Positions 1 to 9,396 of a stretch of 64,000 bases of DNA are shown here, piece by piece. The notes beneath the pieces were generated by a model. That model made no database searches. It had not been told where the DNA came from and saw only the letters and a program-made list of their open reading frames with translations. A program made the translations under genes and the position numbers. The stretch's first letter is position 1. Each line of letters opens with the position of its first letter. This DNA is from Pseudomonas sp. LP_7_YM. Lineage in GTDB: Bacteria; Pseudomonadota; Gammaproteobacteria; Pseudomonadales; Pseudomonadaceae. The stretch is taken from positions 434,001-498,000 of the forward strand of contig NZ_SOCT01000002.1 in NCBI RefSeq assembly GCF_004364435.1, written 5' to 3'.

Positions 1-405
1 GCGCAGGCTTTTCGAGGCCGGGAGTTTTTCGCGTTTACCCAGGTGGTCATACAGAAACAGGCCGGCGCGGATCATCCACGCCGGACGCAGGTGCGGACGA
101 TGCGGCAACACGAAGCGCATGGGTTTGACGATATGCGGTGCCTTTTCCAGCAACACTTCACGCTCGGCGAGCGCTTCGCGCACCAGACGAAACTCGTAAT
201 GCTCCAGATAACGCAGGCCGCCGTGAATCAGCTTGCTGCTGGCTGAAGAGGTGTGGCTGGCCAGGTCGTCCTTTTCGCAAAGGAACACCGAAAGGCCGCG
301 CCCCGAGGCATCCGCTGCGATACCGACGCCATTGATGCCACCGCCGATCACGGCAATGTCGTAAACCTCGGAGAGGGCGGGGGTTGGCAAGGCGCAATGG
401 GCCAT
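1..405 (-). CDS. glpD: Glycerol-3-phosphate dehydrogenase, N-terminal part
   Basis: This is the first 135 codons of the FAD-dependent membrane-associated enzyme that oxidises glycerol 3-phosphate to dihydroxyacetone phosphate and passes electrons to the quinone pool. The gene runs off the left edge of the window. The translation from ATG at 405 starts MAHCALPTPALSEVYDIAV and contains the nucleotide-binding glycine motif GGGINGVG near residue 22. It also has the family segment SSKLIHGGLRYLEHYEF. An AGGAG ribosome site lies about 7 bases before the ATG. It is followed in gene order by glpR and glpK, all on the minus strand. Expression is expected to be repressed by GlpR, and repeat motifs that could bind it lie upstream. 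The identity is firm. Nothing can be said of the C-terminal half. Confidence 0.95.
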   Translation of the reverse strand, partial: MAHCALPTPALSEVYDIAVIGGGINGVGIAADASGRGLSVFLCEKDDLASHTSSASSKLIHGGLRYLEHYEFRLVREALAEREVLLEKAPHIVKPMRFVLPHRPHLRPAWMIRAGLFLYDHLGKREKLPASKSLR

Positions 406-466
406 CGGGAACTCCTGTCTGGTATCTGAACACACCCGGAGTGCTGCAAATACTAAAGGCGAATTC

Positions 467-480
467 GAACATTTATGTTC
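467..480. promoter_or_regulatory. Candidate GlpR operator before glpD (inverted repeat)
   Basis: GAACAT and ATGTTC form a perfect inverted repeat with two bases between them, 62 bases upstream of the glpD start. GlpR, a DeoR-family repressor, is encoded next door. E. coli GlpR sites contain TGTTCG/CGAACA halves, so this element is a plausible operator. Binding is inferred, not shown. Confidence 0.45.
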
Positions 481-556
481 ATTTCCGAAAATAGTAACGC
501 AATAACGCATTCCTCACCACTCGGTATTGATTGAAAATACTGATTGGGAAGCGGTC

Positions 557-574
557 AACGAACAAAAACGAACA
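557..574. promoter_or_regulatory. Candidate GlpR sites: AACGAACA direct repeat
   Basis: The octamer AACGAACA occurs at 557-564 and again at 567-574, one helical turn apart, in the 295-base gap between glpR and glpD. The same octamer occurs once before glpK (3281-3288). Shared occurrence upstream of two glp transcription units supports recognition by GlpR. The rest of the 406-700 gap holds no gene that I can support. Confidence 0.45.
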
Positions 575-700
575 TCAAGAGGGGCGGGCGATGCTGGATC
601 GCAGCGCAGATGAATGGCTCACGATTCAGCTCGGGCGCAGGACGCCTGTGAAGGCGAATATAGTCGCGCCTACCGTTTGGAGCGTCTGAGACGCCAGCGC

Positions 701-1456
701 CTAAACCACTTCCAGGCGAATCTTGTTTTGCGTCAGCAGTTGCGCCAATGCGGGGACGGGCGGCTGATCGGTGACCAGGCAGTCAATCAGGGTGATCGGA
801 CCCAGGCGCACCATGGCGTTGCGACCGAACTTGCTGGAGTCTGCGGCCAGAATGACCTGACGTGCATTGGCGATGATCGCTTGGGATACGCGCACTTCCT
901 GGTAATCGAAATCCAACAGGCTACCGTCCTCGTCGATGCCGCTGATCCCCACCAGCGCGAAGTCGACCTTGAACTGGGTGATGAAATCCACGCTCGCCTG
1001 ACCCACAACGCCGCCGTCGCGGCGTACGTTGCCACCGGCCAGCAGGACTTCGAAGTCATCCTTGCCGCTGAGGATCGAGGCCACGTGCAGGTTATTGGTG
1101 ATAATTTTCAGGTGATTGTGATTGAGCAGGGCGCGGGCGATGGATTCGGTGGTGGTGCCGATATTAATGAACAGCGAGGCGTGATCCGGTATCTGGGCGG
1201 CAATCGCTTCGGCAATGCGTTGTTTCTCATCGCGCATCTGATCGGCACGCATGGCGTACGCGGTGTTCTCGATGCTGGAATCGTAGGCGGCACCCCCATG
1301 GTAGCGGCGCAGCAGGTTCATTTCCGCCAGTTGATTGATATCGCGCCGAATGGTTTGCGGGGTGACGACGAACGATTGGGCCATTTCCTCGATGCTGACA
1401 TAGCCGCGATCACGGACCAGCTCGAGGATCTGCTGTTGACGGGGTGGCAGATTCAT
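701..1456 (-). CDS. glpR: Glycerol-3-phosphate regulon repressor
   Basis: DeoR-family transcriptional repressor, 251 residues, expected to repress glpD and glpK until glycerol 3-phosphate binds. The N-terminal 55 residues form a winged helix-turn-helix ([20 protein letters not shown]). The remainder is the DeoR sugar-phosphate sensor fold, with the effector-site loop [10 protein letters not shown]. The start is set at 1456 (MNLPPRQQQ) rather than an in-frame ATG 24 bases upstream. AAGGAAG sits just before this ATG, and homologues as I recall them begin with [11 protein letters not shown]. It lies between glpK and glpD on the same strand, as in the usual Pseudomonas order. Identity is firm. 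Confidence 0.95.
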   Translation of the reverse strand: MNLPPRQQQILELVRDRGYVSIEEMAQSFVVTPQTIRRDINQLAEMNLLRRYHGGAAYDSSIENTAYAMRADQMRDEKQRIAEAIAAQIPDHASLFINIGTTTESIARALLNHNHLKIITNNLHVASILSGKDDFEVLLAGGNVRRDGGVVGQASVDFITQFKVDFALVGISGIDEDGSLLDFDYQEVRVSQAIIANARQVILAADSSKFGRNAMVRLGPITLIDCLVTDQPPVPALAQLLTQNKIRLEVV

Positions 1457-1635
1457 TTTTCTTCCTTCGGGCAATGGCACCCATGATGCCGCAGGCAGCC
1501 ATTACCTGTCAGCCGGAAAAAGAATCTCCTGTCTGATACGTAGTCCAGCAAACAGCACGGCTTTCCAGCGGTGGTGGTGTGTCAGTCAGCTATTCATCAA
1601 CTGACGCACCGCTGCCGTTGGCACGCCGGACTGTG

Positions 1636-3156
1636 TTATGCCGACAAACCTTCCTCCACGTTTTCGTGCGGCTCCCAGTCCCGCGTACGCTCAACTGCCT
1701 TGCGCCAGCCGGCGTACAGCTTTTCTTTCTCGACCTCATCGCACTGTGGTTCGAATTTGCGCTCGATCACGGCTTTGTCCTTGAGCTCATCCAGCCCGCT
1801 CCAGAAACCTATCGCCAGGCCCGCCAGATAGGCCGCGCCCAGCGCTGTAGTCTCGCGCATTTTCGGGCGCTCGACCTGGGTGCCCAAAATGTCTGCCTGG
1901 AACTGCATCAGGAAATTATTTGCCACCGCGCCGCCGTCCACGCGCAACGCCTTGAGGGGTTCGGCTGCGTCCTGTTGCATTGCGTCGAGTACGTCACGGG
2001 TCTGGTAGGCGATCGACTCCAGTGCGGCGCGGATGATGTGATCGACTTTCACGCCACGGGTCAGACCGAACAGCGCGCCGCGCGCGTACGGGTCCCAATA
2101 GGGCGCGCCAAGACCAGTGAACGCCGGGACCAGATACACCCCGTTGCTGTTCTTGACCTTGGTGGCAAAGTATTCGGTGTCCATGGAGTCATTGACGATT
2201 TTCAGCTCATCACGCAGCCACTGCACGGTCGATCCTCCGTTGAACACTGCGCCTTCCAGCGCATACGCCACTTCGCCCCGAGGGCCGCAGCCAATAGTGG
2301 TCAGCAAGCCATGACTGGACTTCACTGCGTTCTTGCCGGTGTTCATCAGCAGGAAACAGCCAGTGCCGTAGGTGTTCTTGGCCTGGCCAGGTTCCACGCA
2401 CATCTGCCCGAACAGCGCCGATTGCTGATCGCCCGCAATACCGGCGATGGCGATGCCGCTCTTGCTGTGGCCGTAGACCTCGGAGGATGACTTCACTTGC
2501 GGCAGCATTTCCCGCGGTACATCCAGCACATCGAGCATCCGCTGGTCCCATTTGAGGGTGTGGATGTTGAACATCATGGTGCGCGACGCATTGGTGTAAT
2601 CGGTGACGTGAACCTTGCCGCCGGTAAATTTCCAGATCAGCCAGCTATCTACGGTGCCAAAAAGCAGTTCGCCACGCCGGGCTCGGTCGCGGCTGCCTTC
2701 GACGTGATCGAGAATCCACTTCAGCTTGCTGCCGGAAAAGTAAGGGTCGATCACCAGACCGGTGGTTTCCTTGATGTAGTCCTCAAGCCCGTCGCGTTTG
2801 AGTTGCTGACAGATCTCGGTACTGCGACGGCATTGCCAGACCACAGCGTTGTAGATCGGCCGACCGCTGTCTTTTTCCCAGACCACCGTTGTCTCGCGCT
2901 GGTTGGTAATGCCGATCGCGGCGATCTGGTTGTGATGCAGGTTGGCCTGGGCCAGAACCTTGGTCATGCAGGCGGTCTGCGTGGCGAAGATTTCCATCGG
3001 GTCATGTTCGACCCACCCGGGCTGAGGGTAATGCTGAACGAACTCGCTCTGGGCAGTACTCACCACATTGGCATCGCGGTCGAAAATGATCGCGCGGGAA
3101 CTGGTCGTACCCTGGTCAAGAGCGATGATGTAGTTCTTGTTGTCGTTGTCGGTCAT
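1636..3156 (-). CDS. glpK: Glycerol kinase
   Basis: ATP-dependent glycerol kinase of the FGGY family, 506 residues, full length. It converts cytoplasmic glycerol to glycerol 3-phosphate, the substrate of GlpD and the inducer for GlpR. The N-terminal phosphate-binding motif [13 protein letters not shown] is at about residues 14-26. The FGGY segment [21 protein letters not shown] and the C-terminal [18 protein letters not shown] match the family. The gene usually found immediately upstream in Pseudomonas is glpF, the glycerol facilitator. It is absent here: the next gene upstream is ybaK, divergently oriented, after 272 bases. Glycerol uptake must therefore rely on diffusion or on a facilitator encoded elsewhere. 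Confidence 0.97.
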   Translation of the reverse strand: MTDNDNKNYIIALDQGTTSSRAIIFDRDANVVSTAQSEFVQHYPQPGWVEHDPMEIFATQTACMTKVLAQANLHHNQIAAIGITNQRETTVVWEKDSGRPIYNAVVWQCRRSTEICQQLKRDGLEDYIKETTGLVIDPYFSGSKLKWILDHVEGSRDRARRGELLFGTVDSWLIWKFTGGKVHVTDYTNASRTMMFNIHTLKWDQRMLDVLDVPREMLPQVKSSSEVYGHSKSGIAIAGIAGDQQSALFGQMCVEPGQAKNTYGTGCFLLMNTGKNAVKSSHGLLTTIGCGPRGEVAYALEGAVFNGGSTVQWLRDELKIVNDSMDTEYFATKVKNSNGVYLVPAFTGLGAPYWDPYARGALFGLTRGVKVDHIIRAALESIAYQTRDVLDAMQQDAAEPLKALRVDGGAVANNFLMQFQADILGTQVERPKMRETTALGAAYLAGLAIGFWSGLDELKDKAVIERKFEPQCDEVEKEKLYAGWRKAVERTRDWEPHENVEEGLSA

Positions 3157-3280
3157 GTCGATTGCCTGGTGAGGAGCGGGTAGCCGGAACTGCCGTCAGT
3201 CTACGTGCGAAAGGGCGTCGGGCGCGTGGAGGATAGTTGCTTAAGGGCCTGATATTCGTATTCGAAAAAATATAGACGTA

Positions 3281-3288
3281 AACGAACA
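3281..3288. promoter_or_regulatory. Candidate GlpR site before glpK
   Basis: AACGAACA, identical to the two octamers before glpD, lies 125 bases upstream of the glpK start. TTCG/CGAA half-palindromes lie beside it at about 3255-3266. This fits a GlpR operator in the glpK promoter but rests only on motif sharing. Confidence 0.4.
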
Positions 3289-3428
3289 TTGTCAAAGGCC
3301 CAAGTGAACCACATCTCCATGCGCGCTGATCGGAAGATTTTAGCTTGCAGGTTGCCGGACACGGGGTGTTTGGAGGGCAAATGGCCTAAAGTAAGCCAGA
3401 GAAACAACCTGATTGTCTGGAGTGTTGC

Positions 3429-3899
3429 ATGACCCCCGCATTGGATTTACTGAAAAAGGTTCACGCCGAACACCGTATACACACTTACGAGCATGACCCC
3501 AAAGCCGCTTCCTATGGCCTGGAAGCCGTTGAAAAGCTCAATCTGCATCCTGCCCAGGTGTTCAAGACCCTGTTGGCGAGCACGGAGAAGGGTGAATTAC
3601 TGGTGGCTGTGGTGCCGGTGGCGGGCTCGCTGGACCTCAAGGCGCTGGCTCATGCAGCAGGAGCGAAGAAAGCGGAAATGGCTGATCCGGCCGCTGCGCA
3701 ACGCGCCACCGGCTATTTGCTGGGGGGCATCAGCCCGCTGGGCCAGAAGAAGAGACTGCGAACTTTCATTGACGAGTCCGCTCAACCGTTCGCGACGATC
3801 TTTGTCAGTGCGGGTCGACGCGGGCTTGAGGTTGAGCTGTCGCCTGCGGTCCTTGCACAGCATACCCAAGGGGCTTTCGCGCAGATTGGCCGTGAATGA
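3429..3899 (+). CDS. ybaK: Cys-tRNA(Pro)/Cys-tRNA(Cys) deacylase, YbaK/EbsC family
   Basis: A 156-residue trans-editing protein that hydrolyses mischarged Cys-tRNA(Pro), acting with prolyl-tRNA synthetase in the cytoplasm. The single YbaK/aaRS-associated domain fills the protein. Family features include [18 protein letters not shown] near residue 20, a conserved lysine in QVFKTLL, and [20 protein letters not shown] near residue 97. The last is the glycine-rich loop and lysine pair typical of the family. The length is normal. TCTGGAGTG precedes the ATG. The gene is divergent from glpK, and the pair is the usual boundary of the glp cluster in Pseudomonas. Confidence 0.92.
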   Translation: MTPALDLLKKVHAEHRIHTYEHDPKAASYGLEAVEKLNLHPAQVFKTLLASTEKGELLVAVVPVAGSLDLKALAHAAGAKKAEMADPAAAQRATGYLLGGISPLGQKKRLRTFIDESAQPFATIFVSAGRRGLEVELSPAVLAQHTQGAFAQIGRE

Positions 3900-3994
3900 T
3901 ATGAGAGTTTGCTAGAGATGCCGTTGGTGTACTGAGCCTGTTCGCCAATGGCGAAGTGACGCGCTGCCGGTAATAACCAGTCAGGGGCCTGTTT

Positions 3995-4514
3995 ATGCAG
4001 CTTGAATTTCATCAAGTCGACGCTTAGTGATTGCCCCTTCTCAGGCAATCCAGCGACGGCCTATCGGCTTGATGCCTGGCTGTCGGATGAGCTGATGCAG
4101 CAATCGCGGCCGACACAATATGCCCAAGTGGTTGACGTGCTCGGTTTGGCCGAGCTGCTTGTGGTACTGGCGTCCGAGCAAGCGGTTCGCAAATACACGC
4201 TCGATCTCGCGGCCATTGCCCGGCTGCCCTGCTCCGTTGTGATCGTGACTGCCAGAGGTGACGGTGAACGCTACGATTTCGTCTCTCGCTATTTTGCCCC
4301 GGGAATCGGCGTCCCCGAAGATCCGGTGACGGGCTCAACCCACTGCTGCCTGATTCCCTACCGATCTGCGCGTTTGAACAAGTTCAGCCTCACCGCACAC
4401 CAGAGTTCGGCTCGCGGCGGTGACCTGTTCTGTCGGTTGGAAGGGAATCGAGTGAAGATCGGCGGGTATGCAAAGCTGGTGGCCAGCGGCGTGCTGAGGC
4501 TGGGCGAAGCCTGA
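3995..4514 (+). pseudogene. Decayed PhzF-family isomerase
   Basis: The natural start is ATG at 3995, which reads MQLEFHQVDA and then hits TAG at 4025. The +1 frame continues immediately with SDCPFSGNPATAYRLDAWL, the standard PhzF N-terminus after VDAF. Two bases have probably been lost near 4024. A second lesion follows LSDELMQQ. The region with the catalytic glutamate and the CGHATLA motif is missing, and the text resumes in the C-terminal domain (VPEDPVTGSTHCCLIPYR and ARGGDLFCRLEG). The remaining reading frame encodes about 170 residues, while family members have roughly 260-300. Without the central segment it cannot be an active isomerase. Confidence 0.8.
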
Positions 4515-4570
4515 TATTTCTGTTCGCCCCATGGTCCCGCACTGCTGGCTTTCGATTCGATCGACGTCGG

Positions 4571-5632
4571 TCAGTTTGCTGCATCGACTTGCGTAGCAAA
4601 GGCTATCTGCCGACCGGCCTGGACGCTGATCCCTATCGTGTCCCTGACATGTATCCGAGCGTGGCTGGGAAACAAACTCTCCAGCTGTGTACCACTCGGT
4701 AGTTGCAGGCGGTATAGCGTCGCGGCGCCCTGAAAGATCTTGCTCATGACCTTGACTTGCAGCGGGCTCTGCGGCGTATAAACGATGTCATCAGGCCGCA
4801 GGAGCACATCCATCGCTGTTCCCGCAGCAGCGGTGGCTGAAAGACTGACCTGCAGTGCGCCGAGTTCGGTCTGCACAGATTCGCCATCAATCAACTGCCC
4901 GGGGATGAAACAGCCCTGACCCACAAAGCTGGCGACATAAGGCGTGGCAGGGCGATTATACAGGTTATAAGGCGTATCCCACTGTTCCAGGCGACCCTTC
5001 TTGAATACGCCCACCTGATCGCTGACCGCGAAGGCCTCTTCCTGATCGTGGGTTACCAGAACGGCGCTGGTGCCGCGCGCTTTGAGGATGTCGCGCACTT
5101 CATGGCTCAGGCGTCGACGCAATTCTCCATCGAGGTTGGAAAAGGGTTCGTCGAGTAGCAGCAATTGCGGCTCAGGTGCCAGAGCGCGCGCCAAGGCTAC
5201 GCGCTGTTGCTGGCCGCCTGAAAGTTCGTGGGGATGACGCTGGCCCAGCGCACTGAGATTAACCAGTTCGAGCATCTCCTGGAGCACTTGCGAAAGGCGC
5301 GGGTGATTACGGATGCCGAACGCGATGTTGTCGGCCACTGTCAGGTGCGGGAACAGCGCGTAATCCTGAAACACCATGCCGATCCGGCGTTTCTCGGGCG
5401 CAAGCGTGAAGCCACGTCGGGAAATCACCTCGCCCGCCAGTGATATCTCGCCTTCATGCACCCCTTCGAAACCGGCAATGGCCCGCAGCGTCGTGGTTTT
5501 GCCGCAGCCTGAAGAACCGAGCAGACAGCCGATGTCACCAGCGTTGAGGTGCAGGTCCAGATTCTGCACCACCCGTTGATCCTGATAACCGCACGCCAGG
5601 TTGTGCAGTTTCAGCAACATCGGCTCACTCAT
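4571..5632 (-). CDS. ABC transporter ATP-binding protein (FbpC/PotA-like)
   Basis: A 353-residue ATPase subunit of an importer, similar to iron(III)/polyamine-type ATPases. Walker A is GSSGCGKTT (about residues 39-47), the signature is [15 protein letters not shown] (about 138-152), Walker B is [12 protein letters not shown], and the switch histidine is in [10 protein letters not shown]. The C-terminal 110 residues form a TOBE-like regulatory domain with LLRPDDIVY. It overlaps the argF stop by four bases (ATGA), so the two are co-translated. A probable ABC ATPase next to argF is also the arrangement I recall in P. aeruginosa. No permease or binding protein is adjacent, so the substrate is unknown. 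Identity of the family is firm. Confidence 0.88.
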   Translation of the reverse strand: MSEPMLLKLHNLACGYQDQRVVQNLDLHLNAGDIGCLLGSSGCGKTTTLRAIAGFEGVHEGEISLAGEVISRRGFTLAPEKRRIGMVFQDYALFPHLTVADNIAFGIRNHPRLSQVLQEMLELVNLSALGQRHPHELSGGQQQRVALARALAPEPQLLLLDEPFSNLDGELRRRLSHEVRDILKARGTSAVLVTHDQEEAFAVSDQVGVFKKGRLEQWDTPYNLYNRPATPYVASFVGQGCFIPGQLIDGESVQTELGALQVSLSATAAAGTAMDVLLRPDDIVYTPQSPLQVKVMSKIFQGAATLYRLQLPSGTQLESLFPSHARIHVRDTIGISVQAGRQIAFATQVDAAN

Positions 5633-6549
5633 GCCGGTTGCAAGGCGGGTGCGACGAGGAATTCCAGCAATGCCTTCTGCGCGTGCAGGCGGTTTTCGGC
5701 CTGATCCCAGGCAACCGAACGCGCGTCGTCAAGCAGGTCGTCGCTGATTTCTTCGCCACGGTGCGCTGGCAGGCAATGCATGAACAGCACGTCTTCGGAG
5801 GCCTGATCGAGCAGTGCGCGGTTGACCTGGAACGGCTTGAACAACGCGATGCGCCTGGCCGTTTCATCCTCCTGACCCATGGAAGTCCAGACGTCAGTAC
5901 TGATCAGGTTCGCACCCTTGGCCGCCTCCTGCGGGTCGCGGGTGAGCGTGACCCGATCGCCAGCCAGGGCCAGGAAATGCGGATTGGGTTCGTAGCCTTC
6001 CGGGCAGGCGACGCGCAGGTGGAAGTCGAACTGGATCGCAGCTTCTATATAGCTGTTGCACATGTTGTTGCCGTCGCCGATCCAGGCCACGGTCTTGCCT
6101 TTGATCGAGCCACGATGCTCAAGGAAGGTCTGCATGTCTGCCAGCAACTGGCACGGGTGCAGATCGTCGGACAGGCCATTGATCACCGGCACCAGGGAGT
6201 TGGCGGCAAACTCGGTGAGATTACCGTGAGCGAAGGTGCGGATCATGACCGCATCGACCATCCGCGACATGACTCGCGCGCCATCGGCAATCGGCTCGCC
6301 ACGGCCCAGTTGAGTGTCCCGGGGCGAGAGAAAGATGGCCTGACCACCGAGCTGAATCATGCCGGCTTCAAATGAAACCCGCGTGCGAGTCGAAGATTTC
6401 TCGAAGATCATGGCCAGCACACGGCCCCGCAGGGGCTCGAACAGCACGCCGCGATTTCGCAGGTCCTTCAGCTCAATGCCTCGTTGGATCACGTGGCCCA
6501 GTTCATGCGGCGTGTAGTCCATCATCGAGAGAAAGTGCCTTGCGCTCAT
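5629..6549 (-). CDS. argF: Ornithine carbamoyltransferase, anabolic
   Basis: Joins carbamoyl phosphate and ornithine to give citrulline in arginine biosynthesis; cytoplasmic; 306 residues. The carbamoyl-phosphate motif FEKSSTRTR (about residue 50), HPCQLLAD (about 130) and [12 protein letters not shown] (about 265) are the diagnostic active-site segments. The sequence is very close to P. aeruginosa ArgF as I recall it. The start is placed at the second of two adjacent ATGs ([12 protein letters not shown]), which gives a better spacing to AAGGTAG. A tandem ArgR-type operator lies about 107-148 bases upstream. The ABC ATPase gene overlaps its 3' end by four bases. Confidence 0.96.
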   Translation of the reverse strand: MSARHFLSMMDYTPHELGHVIQRGIELKDLRNRGVLFEPLRGRVLAMIFEKSSTRTRVSFEAGMIQLGGQAIFLSPRDTQLGRGEPIADGARVMSRMVDAVMIRTFAHGNLTEFAANSLVPVINGLSDDLHPCQLLADMQTFLEHRGSIKGKTVAWIGDGNNMCNSYIEAAIQFDFHLRVACPEGYEPNPHFLALAGDRVTLTRDPQEAAKGANLISTDVWTSMGQEDETARRIALFKPFQVNRALLDQASEDVLFMHCLPAHRGEEISDDLLDDARSVAWDQAENRLHAQKALLEFLVAPALQPA

Positions 6550-6655
6550 CATTAACTACCTTGTCTGCAACAGACCGCAGATCCTCAAAGCCGGGTTTTA
6601 TCGGAAAAACGGGCGAGACCTGCGGCAAAAGCCGCACGGGGGCGACGAATAGGGA

Positions 6656-6697
6656 AGGCGCGAGGGTATAAGAAAATGTCGCTTCATGCCAAGGCCT
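6656..6697. promoter_or_regulatory. Candidate tandem ArgR operator before argF
   Basis: The site at 6677 (TGTCGC, eight bases, then AA at 6691-6692) matches the P. aeruginosa ArgR consensus TGTCGC-N8-AA-N5 exactly. The preceding 21-base register at 6656 (AGGCGC, eight bases, AA) is a degenerate second unit. A 21-base period is what tandem ArgR units require. The rest of the argF-to-7002 gap shows no gene. Confidence 0.6.
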
Positions 6698-7001
6698 GGC
6701 GTCTCTGAAAATATTCATCAGACATCCGGTTACTTTAAAGCGACGCGTTTGAGACGCTTTTCATGTAACGAAGTGCTACAGTTCCGTACACGCCAAGGGC
6801 AATTAGCCACACCTGCCTGCTCAAGCGGACAGAGGTTTTACACTGCTATATCGGCCGTTGGCAATGAGTGCCCGTTGCGTAACAGTTTCAAAATGCTGCA
6901 AGCGCTTATGCGACAGGCTTCACGCCGTGGAAACCGGAACGTTTCCCAAACCTGTGGCGTGAGCTATAAAAGCCGCTTATGTCCTCCAAAAGGGGTGGGG
7001 A

Positions 7002-7304
7002 ATGGATTCAAAAGAGAAACAACTGACGGAACTGCTGGGGCTTACGGCTCGTACCCTCACACACCTCACCGCTTCCATGACATCCATGTCGTTCGAGCTG
7101 ATGCGCAGTGAAGATGAAGTGACCCGCTCTGCCGGTCGGCGCATGATCGACCGCATGGCAACGATCAGCGCCGGTCTGGACGAGCACTGGCGATTGATTG
7201 GTGAGCTGACCGGCGTTCAGGTATCCCAGGAACAGGTCGAGACCGTTCATGAGATCCAGCTGCAACGCAAGGTTGTCGCGCCCATCGGTGGCTCGGCCTC
7301 CTGA
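7002..7304 (+). CDS. Conserved hypothetical protein
   Basis: A 100-residue acidic, helical protein I cannot assign to a named family. It starts MDSKEKQLTELLGLT and has a run compatible with one amphipathic coiled coil over residues 5-85. There is no signal peptide, membrane segment or cysteine motif. AAAAGGGGTGGGG precedes the ATG. The length and codon pattern look genuine, and its place between argF and the grxD region suggests a Pseudomonas core gene. Function unknown. Confidence 0.65.
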   Translation: MDSKEKQLTELLGLTARTLTHLTASMTSMSFELMRSEDEVTRSAGRRMIDRMATISAGLDEHWRLIGELTGVQVSQEQVETVHEIQLQRKVVAPIGGSAS

Positions 7305-7442
7305 ATTCCTCGGGCGAGCTATCGGCTCGCCTGATGCCGCTTGATTCTTGGCGTTGACGTTTGTGGCCAAGCAGTACGGCAGGCTCCATAGGTTTTTTTT
7401 CCGTGATCTCGCTGATCGCTAGACAAAAACATGAGGCTGGCG

Positions 7443-7873
7443 ATGACCAAGACGCTCCACCACCGCGCCTGCCATCTCTGTGAGGCTATCTGCGGCCTGA
7501 CCATCGAAACCACCCTTGAAAACGATCCCTCGGTGCGCATCAGGATGTATAGCCACGTTCTGCTGTTGCCCATTGCCGAGATCGACCATACGGTCGACCT
7601 TGCGAATTCCGGCTTGAAGGGCGGTCAGCGGGTTCGCGTCAGTGCCCGGGTCGGGATGACCGAGTCGCGGTGATGAGCAGCAATGACATGATGCCCGGCG
7701 TGGTCAGCCTGTCCCACGGCTGGGGCCATGTGGGGGCGCGGGGCGTGCAGTTGGGCATCGCCTGCGACCAACCAGGGCAGAGCGCCAACGACCCGACTGA
7801 CGAACGGCTGATGGATGGCGTATCTTGCAACGCCGCGTTGAACGGGGTGCCGTTGACGGTCGCTAGGGCATAA
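7443..7873 (+). pseudogene. Remnant of a molybdopterin oxidoreductase
   Basis: The first 25 codons (MTKTLHHRACHLCEAICGLT) are the N-terminal Fe-S cysteine motif of MopB-family oxidoreductases. The text then jumps at once to C-terminal domain sequence (GGQRVRVSARVG). It shifts frame near 7670 to continue with MMPGVVSLSHGWGHVG and NAALNGVPLTV, the family C-terminus. Family members run to several hundred residues, so the whole catalytic core (some 500 or more codons) has been deleted and the joint carries a frameshift. No function is expected. Confidence 0.8.
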
Positions 7874-7989
7874 CGATGGTCATATCGATCAGATCGATTA
7901 AAGCCAAGCCCGAGCGTTACGCTAGGGAATCGGTTAGAATGCGCCACCGTGTCGACTCAAACAGTCGTAAAGTTAAGCCGAGGTGCTCC

Positions 7990-8319
7990 ATGGATATCAT
8001 CGAAACGATCAAAGACCAGATTGCCAAAAACACCATTCTGCTCTACATGAAAGGCGCCCCGAACGCCCCGCAGTGTGGCTTCTCGGCCAAGGCATCCCAG
8101 GCATTGATGGCGTGTGGGGAAAAGTTCGCGTACGTCGATATTCTGCAGAACCCGGAAATTCGTGCGAACCTGCCCAAGTACGCCAACTGGCCGACCTTCC
8201 CGCAATTGTGGGTTGACGGTGAACTGGTCGGCGGTAGCGATATTATTGCCGAGATGCACGCTGCGGGTGTGCTGCAACCGTTGGTCAAGGCCGCTGTCGA
8301 GAAGAATGCGACTGCTTGA
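7990..8319 (+). CDS. grxD: Monothiol glutaredoxin, Grx4 family
   Basis: A 109-residue CGFS-type glutaredoxin that binds and transfers [2Fe-2S] clusters, typically with BolA partners. The active-site motif PQCGFS places the cysteine at residue 29. The glutathione-binding segments WPTFPQLWVDGELVGGSDI (about 68-86) are intact. The start at 7990 gives the canonical MDIIETIKDQI. The longer upstream reading has no homology. It is separated from the convergent bfrB gene by two strong hairpin terminators. Its neighbours bfrB and bfd are also iron-handling genes. Confidence 0.95.
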   Translation: MDIIETIKDQIAKNTILLYMKGAPNAPQCGFSAKASQALMACGEKFAYVDILQNPEIRANLPKYANWPTFPQLWVDGELVGGSDIIAEMHAAGVLQPLVKAAVEKNATA

Positions 8320-8332
8320 TCTGGCGGTTGAC

Positions 8333-8369
8333 AAAAAAGCCCCGGTCTTTGGAGATTCGGGGTTTTTTT
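8333..8369. terminator. Intrinsic terminator after grxD
   Basis: GCCCCG and CGGGG form a stem with a 13-16 base loop. An A run stands before it and seven Ts after it, so it can work in both directions between the convergent grxD and bfrB. Confidence 0.8.
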
Positions 8370-8380
8370 ATGGGTGAAAA

Positions 8381-8417
8381 AAAGCCCCGCCTGACATAGT
8401 GCCAAGCGGGGCTTTTT
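8381..8417. terminator. Intrinsic terminator after bfrB
   Basis: AAAGCCCCGC pairs perfectly with GCGGGGCTTT (8406-8415), flanked by A and T runs. It lies 16 bases past the bfrB stop and can act bidirectionally. Confidence 0.85.
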
Positions 8418-8432
8418 AGGAAGCGCCTGAAA

Positions 8433-8909
8433 TCAGTCTTCTTCGCCCATCTGCGATTGCAGGTAGTTCTCGATGCCGATCTTACCGATCAGGCCAAGCT
8501 GGGTTTCCAGCCAGTCGATGTGTTCCTCTTCGGATTCGAGGATGTCTTCGAGCATTTCGCGGCTACCGAAGTCGCCAACAGTCTCGCAGTGAGCGATCGC
8601 CGCTTTCAGGTCCGCGTGACCTTTGCGCTCGATCCTCAAATCGCACTCCAGCATTTCCTGGGTGTGTTCGCCGATAAGAATCTTGCCCAGATCCTGCAGG
8701 TTTGGCAGGCCTTCGAGAAACAGGATGCGCTTGATCAACTTGTCAGCGTGTTTCATCTCGTCGATGGATTCGTGGTATTCGTGCTTGCCCAGCTTGTTCA
8801 GACCCCAATCTTCATACATGCGCGCATGCAGAAAGTACTGGTTGATCGCGACCAGCTCGTTTCCGAGGATCTTGTTGAGATGCTGGATGACTGTAATGTC
8901 GCCTTTCAT
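8433..8909 (-). CDS. bfrB: Bacterioferritin (haem-binding)
   Basis: A 158-residue subunit of the 24-mer iron-storage shell. Ferroxidase ligands are at the expected places (E18, E51, H54, and the later pair in [12 protein letters not shown]). Met52, the haem-bridging methionine, is present in DEMKHADKL. The sequence is close to P. aeruginosa BfrB as I recall it. It is followed in gene order on the same strand by bfd, whose product binds BfrB and reduces the core to release iron. A gap of about 200 bases with a terminator for bfd lies between them, so bfrB probably has its own promoter. Confidence 0.95.
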   Translation of the reverse strand: MKGDITVIQHLNKILGNELVAINQYFLHARMYEDWGLNKLGKHEYHESIDEMKHADKLIKRILFLEGLPNLQDLGKILIGEHTQEMLECDLRIERKGHADLKAAIAHCETVGDFGSREMLEDILESEEEHIDWLETQLGLIGKIGIENYLQSQMGEED

Positions 8910-9067
8910 GATCGAGGTCCTGTCGATGGTGTTCGTATATAGGCCGCAAGTCTGAGCCCCCCATAGACACCTGTCAAACCTAAGTTATTGAATAATAAGT
9001 GAAAATAAATAGGAATAAGAATGTTTGTATTCCGCATCTTGGCGCTAAGCGGTTGAATTTCCGGCAT

Positions 9068-9094
9068 AAAAAAACCGGACACTAGGTCCGGTTT
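9068..9094 (-). terminator. Intrinsic terminator of bfd
   Basis: AAACCGGAC/GTCCGGTTT stem with a five-base loop. On the minus strand it is followed by seven Ts, 17 bases after the bfd stop. Confidence 0.85.
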
Positions 9095-9110
9095 GGTGAA
9101 ATTCGATGAA

Positions 9111-9329
9111 TCAGGCGGCAGAAAATTCTGCGGGGTAGGCGAGGGCGGCGTGAGACGTTTGCAGTTCAGTCAGGGTTTCACGTACCACTTCCTTGGCCAG
9201 GCAGGCACATTTCCCACACTTACTGGCGACACCCAAGGTCTCGCGCACTTCACGATAACTGCAGCATCCCTCCATGATTGCTTCGCGGATCTGTCCGTCG
9301 GTAACACCTTGGCAAAGGCAGACATACAT
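9111..9329 (-). CDS. bfd: Bacterioferritin-associated ferredoxin
   Basis: A 72-residue [2Fe-2S] protein that docks on bacterioferritin and supplies electrons for iron release. The four cluster cysteines C4, C6, C38 and C41 are present (MYVCLCQGVTD; SKCGKC). The family length is normal. A Fur-box-like sequence lies about 50 bases upstream, consistent with induction in iron starvation, and bfrB is the adjacent gene. Confidence 0.94.
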   Translation of the reverse strand: MYVCLCQGVTDGQIREAIMEGCCSYREVRETLGVASKCGKCACLAKEVVRETLTELQTSHAALAYPAEFSAA

Positions 9330-9377
9330 AAAATAGACCGTCGCTGAGTTATTTGCTCATGTGCGACGGATACTAAT

Positions 9378-9396
9378 GTTAATGAGAATGCTTGTC
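9378..9396 (-). promoter_or_regulatory. Candidate Fur box before bfd
   Basis: Read on the minus strand, GACAAGCATTCTCATTAAC agrees with 13 of the 19 positions of the classical Fur consensus. It sits 49-67 bases before the bfd start, a normal position for a Fur operator. bfd is known to be iron-repressed in Pseudomonas. Confidence 0.6.

Noticed and set aside
614..1486. Long plus-strand open frame of 290 codons
   Set aside because: It lies opposite glpR, which has clear DeoR-family protein sequence. The plus frame has no recognisable protein features.
1579..2490. Plus-strand open frame of 303 codons
   Set aside because: Antisense shadow of glpK caused by high GC codon use.
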